DNA of 64,000 bases from Bacteroidaceae bacterium (GTDB lineage Bacteria; Bacteroidota; Bacteroidia; Bacteroidales; Bacteroidaceae). The stretch spans positions 20,473 through 84,472 of the forward strand of contig JAKSIO010000005.1 of the NCBI GenBank assembly GCA_024398785.1. Reading direction: 5' to 3'. The position numbers were made by a program, and so were the translations under genes. A model generated the notes under the pieces. The model saw only the letters and a program-made list of their open reading frames with translations, did not search any database and was not told the DNA's origin. Shown piece by piece: positions 15,509-23,671 of this stretch (within the stretch, counting starts at the first letter, position 1; each line of letters opens with the position of its first letter).

Positions 15509-16489
15509 TCAAATATTAAATATAGGATAATGTGTTACGGATTGTTTTCCCATAAAGCAACGGTAATAGGATTGAATATACTTAAAGGTGTCAGCCTTAT
15601 ATGGTATTAATGCGTCGAAAAATAACTTACAATAATCTCCATTTTTTTCATGTTTTAAATGATATTCTCCTTTCTGTACATGAAAATCGTTAAATGATAT
15701 TTGTTTTCTATTCCAAGCAGTTCTGATAGTTTTATCGATTATTGGACGGAATGGTTCCATAAGATCACAGACCAATGATTTTCGTTTATACCACATTCTA
15801 TGAAAAATACCAACATATAGATCAAAACCAAACATTCTAATGAAACATTCTATATAATTAAATAACATTGTATATCCAATATCCAATGTGGAATTTAATG
15901 CATCACATTTTGTTCTAGGACGTCGTTGATGCCATTCATGTTCTTGATAATATGCCTTAAAATACTGTTTTGCGGCGAATCCTTCGATACCCATAAGGGT
16001 ATTGTAATCAAATATTGAAGGTATTGTACTCAAACACCTAGACAATTCGATTTGCGATTGTATGGTTATGTCATCTTTTTTTCTAGTAGCATTTAATACC
16101 TTTAGTTGATTCTGGATTTTATTTGTTACTATTACTTTAGCAATAGATATGTCATCATTAGCAAATTCATATTGCCTTTTACGTAAAAGATAATTAGCTT
16201 CTGCAGAATTAGACAAATAGAAAACTGGCCGGAATGATGGTTTCATAACTATCAACGCAACTCCAAATTTTTGACATTTTTCTATCAAAGGCGTAGTAAT
16301 GCGTATGTGTCCTACTATAAAAAGGGCGAGTATTTTTTGAAATGGTAGCTTGGTCAATATTTTGCTTTCTTTACCATCATCAAGTTGTTCTTCCAATAAT
16401 AATTCTCCATTACTTACTCTTAAGTCCCGGTCATGGAGACAATTAATGACAAAGACAGTACGATATTCAATATCTTTAGATGTAAACAT
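15509..16489 (-). CDS. cas1: CRISPR-associated Cas1 integrase
   Basis: Metal-dependent integrase that inserts new spacers with Cas2. Catalytic residues are visible as Glu169 (LMGIEGFAAKQYF), His230 (GIFHRMWY) and Asp242 with Glu245 (VCDLMEPFRP). The frame opens upstream to 16579, but the ATG at 16489 (MFTSKDIEYRT) gives 326 residues, normal for subtype V-A, and leaves a 14-base overlap with cas4. The compact overlaps indicate one cas transcript. Confidence 0.96.
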   Translation of the reverse strand: MFTSKDIEYRTVFVINCLHDRDLRVSNGELLLEEQLDDGKESKILTKLPFQKILALFIVGHIRITTPLIEKCQKFGVALIVMKPSFRPVFYLSNSAEANYLLRKRQYEFANDDISIAKVIVTNKIQNQLKVLNATRKKDDITIQSQIELSRCLSTIPSIFDYNTLMGIEGFAAKQYFKAYYQEHEWHQRRPRTKCDALNSTLDIGYTMLFNYIECFIRMFGFDLYVGIFHRMWYKRKSLVCDLMEPFRPIIDKTIRTAWNRKQISFNDFHVQKGEYHLKHEKNGDYCKLFFDALIPYKADTFKYIQSYYRCFMGKQSVTHYPIFNI

Positions 16490-17045
16490 TGTCTTTATTT
16501 GTTTTATCGCATAAATTACAATATATGCAGTGATTACATTTGTTGATATTAATTGAAAATGGGGTGTTCCCAGGGTCAAAAGACCGAAATTCTTGTAAAA
16601 ATGATTTAAATAAATCTATATCGGCTTTTGAAGGTATCGGAACAGGAATAGATTTATTCCTGGAAGTTTCATAAAATTCTAATGCTTTAACTTCGTATCC
16701 CATCTCGTTAAGACATAACATCTGTGCCCATAATTGGTATACCTGTCCTTGAAATATATGTTTAAGCTGAAATTTCCGTTCTATTAATTTTTGTTCGTTA
16801 CGCTTATAAATATCTATCTTTCCCATCAATCCATATTCATCAGAGTAGACTGACATAGATATAATGTCATCAGCACGATTACTGGCCTTTTTCCGATCTA
16901 TGGTTTCATGCGCAATTTTGCCTTGAGTCTGTGGCGCTGCGTGAAAAACCATTTCATCCGTTTCCATATACACATTATGCAGGTATATGGAATACGGACA
17001 AAATATAAAATCGTTTAAAGTAGATATAGGAATATAATCATTCAT
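16476..17045 (-). CDS. cas4: CRISPR-associated Cas4 exonuclease
   Basis: RecB-like nuclease with a 4Fe-4S cluster that trims prespacers and helps select PAM-bearing spacers. Cluster cysteines are Cys16 (FIFCPYSIYLH) and Cys170, 173, 176 and 179 (CNHCIYCNLC). The nuclease core shows GKIAHETID, GLMGKIDIYKR and LIERKFQL, then the QVYQLWAQM helix. The start overlaps the cas12a stop by 8 bases and its end overlaps cas1 by 14. Confidence 0.95.
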   Translation of the reverse strand: MNDYIPISTLNDFIFCPYSIYLHNVYMETDEMVFHAAPQTQGKIAHETIDRKKASNRADDIISMSVYSDEYGLMGKIDIYKRNEQKLIERKFQLKHIFQGQVYQLWAQMLCLNEMGYEVKALEFYETSRNKSIPVPIPSKADIDLFKSFLQEFRSFDPGNTPFSININKCNHCIYCNLCDKTNKDNVYI

Positions 17046-20000
17046 TTAAATATTGTTTCTGCTGTGCAAAATTTAACCACTCCTTATTACTGATGGATAA
17101 ATTTAATTTTTCTCCAACAGGTGTGGATTGTATTTGGTTAATAACCCAAAGTCCTTTCCTTGCAATATTGTATGCACCATTTGCATCGGCATCTTTTGGC
17201 AATGAATCTGCACAATTTCTGCTGTCGTAGAATATGCCATTGGAGTTTGCAACAGGAGATAGTAGATAGTCAGTTTCAGTGCCGGATATGCTATTCCTCA
17301 TCTGAACGAGCAATTTCATCAACTGCATAAGTTGTTCTAAATATTTCTTGTCAGTCAGTCCGCATATTTCATTTTTAAGATTCGATGAAATGTCAATACC
17401 TGCATCATTAAACAGATTCTTATATGCTTCGGTCAGCTGAATCTCCTCATTGTCCCATTTGTTGAGTTTTGACGGATTCCTGAATGTTCTTACTCTAGTA
17501 CCATAACTGCATAAAATCCATTTTGTTTGGGTTCCTTGAGCTTTTTCTGTAAACTTTTCATAATCAAATGCAAACTCAAACCAGTCTTTCTCTGAATTAT
17601 ATCTTATGCTATCAAATTTAGAAAAGAAACAACGTGCTTTATCTACATTTTCATATGTTGTGTCAAATAGGTTCACAAATCCAGTGACAGGGTCTATTTT
17701 ACTGGTGTTCCATGCAGGAATGTAGAATAAACAACCACTTTGTTTACCTAATTTCTGAAAACTATCAAATTTACTTGTAAGTTGCAACGCGTTATAAATA
17801 CCACCTAACTCATTCGTTGATTTTGTTTTGTCTACATAATAATTAAGTTTATCAATGAGCATCTTCTCAAACTTTTCGTACACCTGTCTTTCTATTTTTT
17901 GACGTCCACGCATAAAGCCCATATTCAAATCTTCCAATACAACAATAGCTTTGTATTCTACCATCATTTTTGCGATAATGTGTATTACTTGTCCAAGATA
18001 ACCTTCTTTTATTTCCTTTATATTTTCTATTTTCTGCCAGTTCCTACGTGCTTCAATTCTGTCTCCTTCTCGTGCTGTCAGCAGTTCCTTGTAGTTCGTC
18101 TTATAAGTGTTCCCATTATATTCATTGATAATCTCATTTAGTGTCATTTGTTTTACAATGTTTCCGTTTAGGTCAATCAATGATAAGTATAGTAAATGCC
18201 TTTCACCGCGGTCAATACCTATGATGTGCTCAATACCTTTGTTGCGAATTACCTCTTGAACAATACTATTGATGTTATCATTACCTGTCGCCTTAAAATT
18301 GATTGTAATAGGAACATGGAACTGAAACATGTCAGCAGTATAACGCTTGTTTTTTATAATGTCATAGCAGAAAGTGCTATTCTTTTTTGAATTCTGAATA
18401 TTCTTATTGGCGATAGGTTGGTTGGCTCTGTGAATAGTGGTTTTATCCATGTCTAGGCTTTTCTTTCTGTAGAAGATTTCTGCCTGCCCATTTAATTTGT
18501 ATACAACATTGGCCAGATTATGTTCATCAAACAGCATGTTCCAATATAGTGTATGAAGGTTTGGTGTACCTTTGCTAAAATCTGAAAAGTCTTTATTCCA
18601 TATTTGGAATAGATATAATTTCCCTTCATTCACCAAATGCATTATGAAGTTTTTTGATACTTTTCGGAATCCTAGCATATACCCTTGTTGTTCAACTTCT
18701 CGATAAAAACCACTAATGTCTTCATATGTTTCAGTAGGTGAAAATGTAAATGAAAATTTGCTCCAGTCTTCATGTTTTGATATGGATTTTTTGAAAAAAT
18801 CTATTAAATGCTGGCAATCGGATAAAACAAAATTTTTCCCTTTTTTATGTGTTCCTTTTTCATATGCTGAAATGACTTCTTGTGATGGAGCAAATTCGTC
18901 TCTACGCGATTGTGAAAAAAACACTTTGGGTAGCATCTTATTTGCTCCAGGTAATAGTTTGTAGTCAATTTTATCAAAACATTCACCAGTAGACGGCAGA
19001 CAATTGCAATCAAAGGCATGGTTAGCAGTCTTGTTCATTATTGCAAGATAGTACAGACCATTCTGTCTCAAAAGAACTGCAGTACAGTCAGGTTCTTTAT
19101 TGACATCCCAGCCGCTCAAAAGTTGTGCGTTTTCAAAGTTAAGTTTGATCTTTTCTGTACTATATGGCTTGCGCGTCAACCAATTGCGAACTTTATTATA
19201 TAAAGGTGTGATAATATCCAACTCATTCCATATTGCTGTAATTTGTGAACTGAAGTCCAAGTCTTTGTCAGCCTCATCACCATTACCAAGTAGTGGCCTG
19301 ATAAAATGTTGTAGGGTCTTGAATGCATCAAGAAGGTCTTTGATTATTTTGATATTATTTTCAGACTGATTAATATTGGGATGTTTCCCTTGTAAAACAT
19401 CGGTTGCCGCAATATATGACATTTCGACTTGTTTGAATAAATCAATATGTTGTTCGTTATTGTGGTTATATGCACCTAAACATGAGAAATATTCTTGTAT
19501 TGTTGTAGTATGGTCGTCTTGGCAAGGCTGTGGTAATGAGTTTAGATAAGAAATGCTGAAACTTTTCGCTGTTTTGAATAATCTGTTGATACGATCATTG
19601 AATAATTCCGGATTCTCCTTTTCTTTTTTGGACGGAGTAATATCACATTTTATTTCATTCTTAATTCCTTTTGAGAAGACGTCGTATTGTCCGAACATTT
19701 GTTGGGAAATATCTGAAAGACCCATATCATTGGTGAGATAAATCCTATTGAGATCATATTTATCCAAGCGTAAAAGCAACGAGCGTAAACTATCATTACC
19801 ATTTCCAATTATTACATCATAAAGTTGTTTGTATGTAGTTTGTATAGCACTACACATTTGACTATCAGAAGTGAATTCCTCGGGAAGCCATGATATTGCA
19901 ACGCGATCACTTAATATCATTTTGTATAATGGTTTAAGTCTTGGCAATCGTTTTGAACGATCTTTTTGTTGTTGATTGTATAAATTGACATATTCGTTGA

Positions 20001-20790
20001 TTCCTTGTATCTTAGTTCCATCCTCTTCGGAACGTCCACCAATTATGTAATTATAGACTTCTATTTGTTCTTGCGTTAGAACATTGTTGAAGTATGAAAG
20101 TTGGAACATTTCGGTAATATGTTCAACGTTAAGATATTCACAGAATGCAGCCTCAATATCTGCAAAATGGGTGTTGATTGCTTCGCATATATTCTTAAAT
20201 GATTTTATATTGTCAATAAAAATTGGCAAATTCTCATGAATTAGTCGATATGCTATAGCTGTCGATTTCGGCTCATCTGAATACATATTTTTGCGGTTTG
20301 CATGGAATCCTGTAAAATATGTCGTGAACTTGCTGAAATTTTCTACTATTTGTTTGTCATCGTTGTTGGTTACAAAGTTTGGTAGGTGTTGTTGAATCAG
20401 TTCCTTTTTGAAAAGGTCTCCGTATGATCTTCCGTTAGTAAAAGCATTAACGATTTGTTTACGTAAGTTTTCTTTGACTTTTTCTAATTCAGCCTCTTCA
20501 AGCACATTCCTTTTGCTTATATTAGTAAGTGTGACGTAATCTTCCAAAGAATTGTTATTGCCATCAGATGCTAACTTTAACTTGAAATTATATAGACACA
20601 TCTTAATGAATTCTTTATGATATGTGTCAATGATGTCTTTGACTTTTTCATACTCTATTGCTCTCTGTTCGTCTTGAGCAATCAGGCCTTTCTTCTCAAT
20701 GTTTTCGGCCGTTTTGCCTATTGGCCTTAATTCAAATCGTAGAGTTTTACTAATGGAATATAATCCAGTTAAATCATTAAATGTTTTCAT
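17038..20790 (-). CDS. cas12a: Cas12a (Cpf1) RNA-guided DNA nuclease
   Basis: A 1250-residue type V-A effector that processes its own crRNA and cuts DNA with one RuvC site. The N-terminus (GLYSISKTLRFELRPIGKT) matches the family. Pre-crRNA processing residues are His787, Lys796 and Lys813, spaced 9 and 17 as in FnCas12a. RuvC residues are Asp860 (IIGIDRGERH), Glu953 (VLEDLNMGF) and Asp1202 (DADANGAYN). Arg1165 in QMRNS matches the nuclease-lobe arginine. The GFYREVEQQGY and LYLFQIWNKDFS blocks are intact, so the protein looks active. TAATAAAAAT precedes the ATG, only 7 bases after the HTH-ImmA stop. Confidence 0.99.
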   Translation of the reverse strand: MKTFNDLTGLYSISKTLRFELRPIGKTAENIEKKGLIAQDEQRAIEYEKVKDIIDTYHKEFIKMCLYNFKLKLASDGNNNSLEDYVTLTNISKRNVLEEAELEKVKENLRKQIVNAFTNGRSYGDLFKKELIQQHLPNFVTNNDDKQIVENFSKFTTYFTGFHANRKNMYSDEPKSTAIAYRLIHENLPIFIDNIKSFKNICEAINTHFADIEAAFCEYLNVEHITEMFQLSYFNNVLTQEQIEVYNYIIGGRSEEDGTKIQGINEYVNLYNQQQKDRSKRLPRLKPLYKMILSDRVAISWLPEEFTSDSQMCSAIQTTYKQLYDVIIGNGNDSLRSLLLRLDKYDLNRIYLTNDMGLSDISQQMFGQYDVFSKGIKNEIKCDITPSKKEKENPELFNDRINRLFKTAKSFSISYLNSLPQPCQDDHTTTIQEYFSCLGAYNHNNEQHIDLFKQVEMSYIAATDVLQGKHPNINQSENNIKIIKDLLDAFKTLQHFIRPLLGNGDEADKDLDFSSQITAIWNELDIITPLYNKVRNWLTRKPYSTEKIKLNFENAQLLSGWDVNKEPDCTAVLLRQNGLYYLAIMNKTANHAFDCNCLPSTGECFDKIDYKLLPGANKMLPKVFFSQSRRDEFAPSQEVISAYEKGTHKKGKNFVLSDCQHLIDFFKKSISKHEDWSKFSFTFSPTETYEDISGFYREVEQQGYMLGFRKVSKNFIMHLVNEGKLYLFQIWNKDFSDFSKGTPNLHTLYWNMLFDEHNLANVVYKLNGQAEIFYRKKSLDMDKTTIHRANQPIANKNIQNSKKNSTFCYDIIKNKRYTADMFQFHVPITINFKATGNDNINSIVQEVIRNKGIEHIIGIDRGERHLLYLSLIDLNGNIVKQMTLNEIINEYNGNTYKTNYKELLTAREGDRIEARRNWQKIENIKEIKEGYLGQVIHIIAKMMVEYKAIVVLEDLNMGFMRGRQKIERQVYEKFEKMLIDKLNYYVDKTKSTNELGGIYNALQLTSKFDSFQKLGKQSGCLFYIPAWNTSKIDPVTGFVNLFDTTYENVDKARCFFSKFDSIRYNSEKDWFEFAFDYEKFTEKAQGTQTKWILCSYGTRVRTFRNPSKLNKWDNEEIQLTEAYKNLFNDAGIDISSNLKNEICGLTDKKYLEQLMQLMKLLVQMRNSISGTETDYLLSPVANSNGIFYDSRNCADSLPKDADANGAYNIARKGLWVINQIQSTPVGEKLNLSISNKEWLNFAQQKQYLNE

Positions 20791-20797
20791 ATTTTTA

Positions 20798-21838
20798 TTA
20801 TTTAATATTCAGGCGTAATTGGAGAAGGGAACGGGTGTCGGCAGTTTCTTTTATTATGTAGTCGCCCAAACCTTGTTCCAAAGGATTAGGTTTAATAAGT
20901 TCTTCAAAATATCTGTGATAAGTGGCATTGTCTATTACACGCAGAGTCTGCAAACGATGAATAGTTGCAGCAATACTGATGCCGTATGTTTGACGGACAC
21001 TTATCAGTTCATCAACATGGACACTGGAACGGGACTGGCCGAAACGTCTGAATACACTCTGTTGCGGCAATAACATTGCACAGGCAAAACATTCGCACAA
21101 GCGTTCAGTGTCAGGTAATTTCAATGTGGCATTGTACGGCAGTTCCGGCAGGGATTGCAGATAAACGTCAAATTCATTTTCAGTCAGTTGTTTGAATTTC
21201 AATATCAAATGTGCAAACTCATGCAACGCTGTAAAACGTTTGCGTTCCGATGTCGAATTACAGCAGTTGTTGATTATTATTACAGGAACTGTTTTGTTTA
21301 CATATGTTGACAGACCTATAATATCTGTATTTTCAATATTGAGTTCTATTACATGAATGCCATAGTTATGCAGGATTTCGTATACTGAAAAAATTGGCTG
21401 AATACCTATACACCACTTTTTGCGTAATTTCTCAGCCGCCTGTTCTATATCAGGATAGTTACTGACCGTTGTTCCTTTAAGCGGATTCTTAAAAGGGATC
21501 TGGTCTGGAAAATTGGCGTTGAGTTCCATATACTCCTGAACAGATGCCTTGACTTGAGTTTCTATTTCTTGGCGTTTCTTGTCCGGCGTGCCACTCTTGA
21601 AACGGAATTCCAGTTCTCCCATATCCATGTCTTCCTGATAGAAATAGTCCAGTGGAACCATACATGCATCTGCAATTGCAGATAATATCTGTTCAGATGG
21701 TTTGATCAGGCCTCGTTCTATTTTTGATATAGCCATTTTGCTTACAGAATGTCTTCCCATACGCAATACCAACTGATCCATTGTAAGGCACCTTATCAGT
21801 CTGGCGGTTTTGACTTTATTTGGATTGAATATTTTCAT
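20798..21838 (-). CDS. HTH-XRE regulator with ImmA/IrrE metallopeptidase domain
   Basis: A two-domain protein of 346 residues. Residues 1-65 form an XRE-type helix-turn-helix (TMDQLVLRMGRHSVSKMAISKIERG). The C-terminal half is an ImmA/IrrE zinc peptidase with His206-Glu-Phe-Ala-His210 (ALHEFAHLIL). In known systems such peptidases inactivate repressors after stress or mobile-element signals; fused forms can be self-regulated. The gene lies 7 bases upstream of cas12a on the same strand, so it is probably the first gene of the cas operon. Its promoter carries two dyads (21855-21891). A role in controlling CRISPR expression is inference. Confidence 0.88.
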   Translation of the reverse strand: MKIFNPNKVKTARLIRCLTMDQLVLRMGRHSVSKMAISKIERGLIKPSEQILSAIADACMVPLDYFYQEDMDMGELEFRFKSGTPDKKRQEIETQVKASVQEYMELNANFPDQIPFKNPLKGTTVSNYPDIEQAAEKLRKKWCIGIQPIFSVYEILHNYGIHVIELNIENTDIIGLSTYVNKTVPVIIINNCCNSTSERKRFTALHEFAHLILKFKQLTENEFDVYLQSLPELPYNATLKLPDTERLCECFACAMLLPQQSVFRRFGQSRSSVHVDELISVRQTYGISIAATIHRLQTLRVIDNATYHRYFEELIKPNPLEQGLGDYIIKETADTRSLLQLRLNIK

Positions 21839-21854
21839 TATTTTTCTGCAGTTA

Positions 21855-21891
21855 GTTTACAAATGTAAGAATAATATTACATATTGTAAAC
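21855..21891 (-). promoter_or_regulatory. Promoter and tandem operator of the HTH-ImmA/cas operon
   Basis: On the minus strand the -33-like TTTA (21887-21890) and -7 box TACATTTG (21860-21867) are separated by 19 bases. Two dyads overlap them: TTACA-AA-TGTAA (21857-21868) covers the -7 box and TTACA-TAT-TGTAA (21877-21889) covers the -33 region. Their centres are about 20.5 bases apart, so they lie on the same DNA face. The pair is also framed by GTTTAC and GTAAAC. This arrangement fits autorepression by the downstream XRE protein. Confidence 0.62.
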
Positions 21892-21949
21892 AAGATCGCA
21901 AAAAAACAATAAAAATTTTCACCACCACAACACGTGAGTATGTGCCATG

Positions 21950-21982
21950 CGCTTAAGGATATTCATCACGTAGCGTTAAGCG
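21950..21982. repeat. Short inverted repeat
   Basis: CGCTTAA (21950-21956) and TTAAGCG (21976-21982) can pair around a 19-nt loop. It lies between the HTH-ImmA promoter and the larger element at 22019-22181; its role is unknown. Confidence 0.4.
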
Positions 21983-22018
21983 GGCGTAATGGAGTGACCA
22001 GAATAATACCTGTATACA

Positions 22019-22181
22019 GTATTTGGATATATGCGTTAGAAGACCCTCAGTACCCGTTCTGAGGTGAACGGGAGGGGCCCGGAAGTTAGAATTGCGGAGC
22101 AGGGCTAACTTTTGGGAGGGACGAGCAGTTAGTCAGCGAAGCGCTAACTGCGAGCGTCTGATAACGCATATATCCAAATAC
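22019..22181. repeat. Hairpin-rich 163-nt element with 20-bp terminal inverted repeats
   Basis: The ends are perfect 20-bp inverted repeats (22019-22038 and 22062+100 to 22181, i.e. 22162-22181), beginning GTATTTGG and ending CCAAATAC. Inward there are GA/GA opposite each other and a further AGAC/GTCT pairing. Inside are hairpins AAGTTAG/CTAACTT (22083-22111), GCAGTTAG/CTAACTGC (22125-22151), and two competing pairings, CCTCAG/CTGAGG (22045-22064) and CCCGTTC/GAACGGG (22053-22072). TACA lies next to both ends (one base off on the right). It may be a MITE-like element or a structured RNA; no protein is encoded. Confidence 0.65.
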
Positions 22182-22196
22182 GTACAACTGGAATGC

Positions 22197-23654
22197 TTAT
22201 GCAAGGTAGGCGGTGCTGACTGTATCGCCACCGTGACCGGTCCAGTTGGTGTGGAAGAACTGACCGCGCGGAGCATCAACGCGTTCGTAGGTGTGTGCAC
22301 CAAAGAAATCGCGCTGAGCCTGCAACAGGTTGGCCGGCAGGCGTTCTGCACGGTAACCGTCATAGTAGTTGAGCGCGGCGCTGAGCGTTGGAGCGGGAAT
22401 GCCGTTCAGAACAACTGTCGATATTACGTTGCGCCATCCGCTCTGGGCTTCTTTCAATTTCTGGCAGAAGAATTCATTAAGCATAAGGTTCTCAAGGGCA
22501 GGATTCGCTGTGAAAGCTTCTTTGATCTTGCCAAGGAATGCGGAACGGATAATGCAACCGCCACGCCACATAAGTGCTATGCCGCCGTAATTCAAATCCC
22601 AACCGTACTCTTTTGCAGCGGCGCGCATAAGAGCATAACCCTGTGCGTAGCTGATAATCTTTGCGGCAAACAGCGCGCGGCGCAGGTCTTCAAGGAATGC
22701 CGCCTTGTCTCCCTGGAAAAGTGCAGGTTTTGGACCTGCAAGAATCTTTGAAGCGTTGACACGCTCCTCTTTCTGTGCTGAAAGGCAGCGCGCAAATACA
22801 GCCTCACCAATCAGTGTGAGTGGAATACCGTGGTCAAGTGCTGCAATGGCAGTCCATTTGCCGGTTCCTTTCTGACCGGCTGTATCAAGAATCTTGTCAA
22901 CAACAGCCTCGCCGTTGGCAGGGTCTTTGTATCCAAGAATATCGCGTGTAATCTCAATGAGGTAACTGTCAAGATCCCCCTTGTTCCATTCTGCAAATGT
23001 GCTGTTCATTTCCTGATTGCTCATGCCAAGCAGATCTTTCATAATCTGGTAGCATTCGCAGATAAGCTGCATGTCTCCATATTCGATGCCGTTGTGAACC
23101 ATCTTTACAAAATGGCCTGCACCGTTCTGGCCAACCCAGTCGCAACATGGTCCGTCTGCCACCTGAGCGCATATTTTCTGGAAAATTGGCTTGACAATAG
23201 GCCATGCGGCTACGCTTCCGCCAGGCATAAGGCTTGGGCCGCGCAGCGCACCTTCCTCACCTCCGGACACGCCTGTTCCTATGTATAGCAGACCTTTGCT
23301 TTCAAGATATTCCGTACGGCGGTTGGTATCGGGAAAATGCGTGTTGCCACCGTCAATGATGACATCGCCTGCACTGAGCAACGGTATAAGTTTCTCTATG
23401 AAATCGTCAACGGCGTTGCCTGCCTTTACCATAAGCATGACTTTGCGCGGACTTTCCAATGAATTTACAAGTTCTTCAAGTGAATGTGTTCCTATAATGT
23501 TTTTCCCTTTGCCGCGACCATTGATGAAATTATCAACTTTTTCAACGGTACGGTTGAATACGCTTACCTGAAAGCCTTTGCTCTCCATGTTGAGAACAAG
23601 GTTTTCGCCCATAACTGCAAGACCTATCAGGCCGATGTCAGACTTCTGTTTCAT
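22197..23654 (-). CDS. gnd: 6-phosphogluconate dehydrogenase
   Basis: Decarboxylating dehydrogenase of the oxidative pentose phosphate pathway; converts 6-phosphogluconate to ribulose 5-phosphate with NADP. The N-terminal Rossmann motif IGLIGLAVMGENLVLN, the VSGGEEGALRGPSLMPGG substrate loop and the HNGIEYGDMQLICE helix are diagnostic. At 485 residues it is full length, ending in the typical C-terminal tail FHTNWTGHGG. It lies 17 bases after pdxB. In related genomes zwf and pgl often follow gnd; here the CRISPR island follows instead. Confidence 0.97.
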   Translation of the reverse strand: MKQKSDIGLIGLAVMGENLVLNMESKGFQVSVFNRTVEKVDNFINGRGKGKNIIGTHSLEELVNSLESPRKVMLMVKAGNAVDDFIEKLIPLLSAGDVIIDGGNTHFPDTNRRTEYLESKGLLYIGTGVSGGEEGALRGPSLMPGGSVAAWPIVKPIFQKICAQVADGPCCDWVGQNGAGHFVKMVHNGIEYGDMQLICECYQIMKDLLGMSNQEMNSTFAEWNKGDLDSYLIEITRDILGYKDPANGEAVVDKILDTAGQKGTGKWTAIAALDHGIPLTLIGEAVFARCLSAQKEERVNASKILAGPKPALFQGDKAAFLEDLRRALFAAKIISYAQGYALMRAAAKEYGWDLNYGGIALMWRGGCIIRSAFLGKIKEAFTANPALENLMLNEFFCQKLKEAQSGWRNVISTVVLNGIPAPTLSAALNYYDGYRAERLPANLLQAQRDFFGAHTYERVDAPRGQFFHTNWTGHGGDTVSTAYLA

Positions 23655-23671
23655 TTTTATAAAGTGTAATA

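Noticed and set aside
22019..22181. tracrRNA or retron-type RNA linked to the Cas12a locus
   Set aside because: Type V-A needs no tracrRNA, no anti-repeat matching the CRISPR repeat was found, and there is no reverse transcriptase nearby.
22092..22751. Plus-strand 219-codon frame opposite gnd
   Set aside because: It is the complement of the well-supported gnd gene and crosses the inverted-repeat element; no family features.
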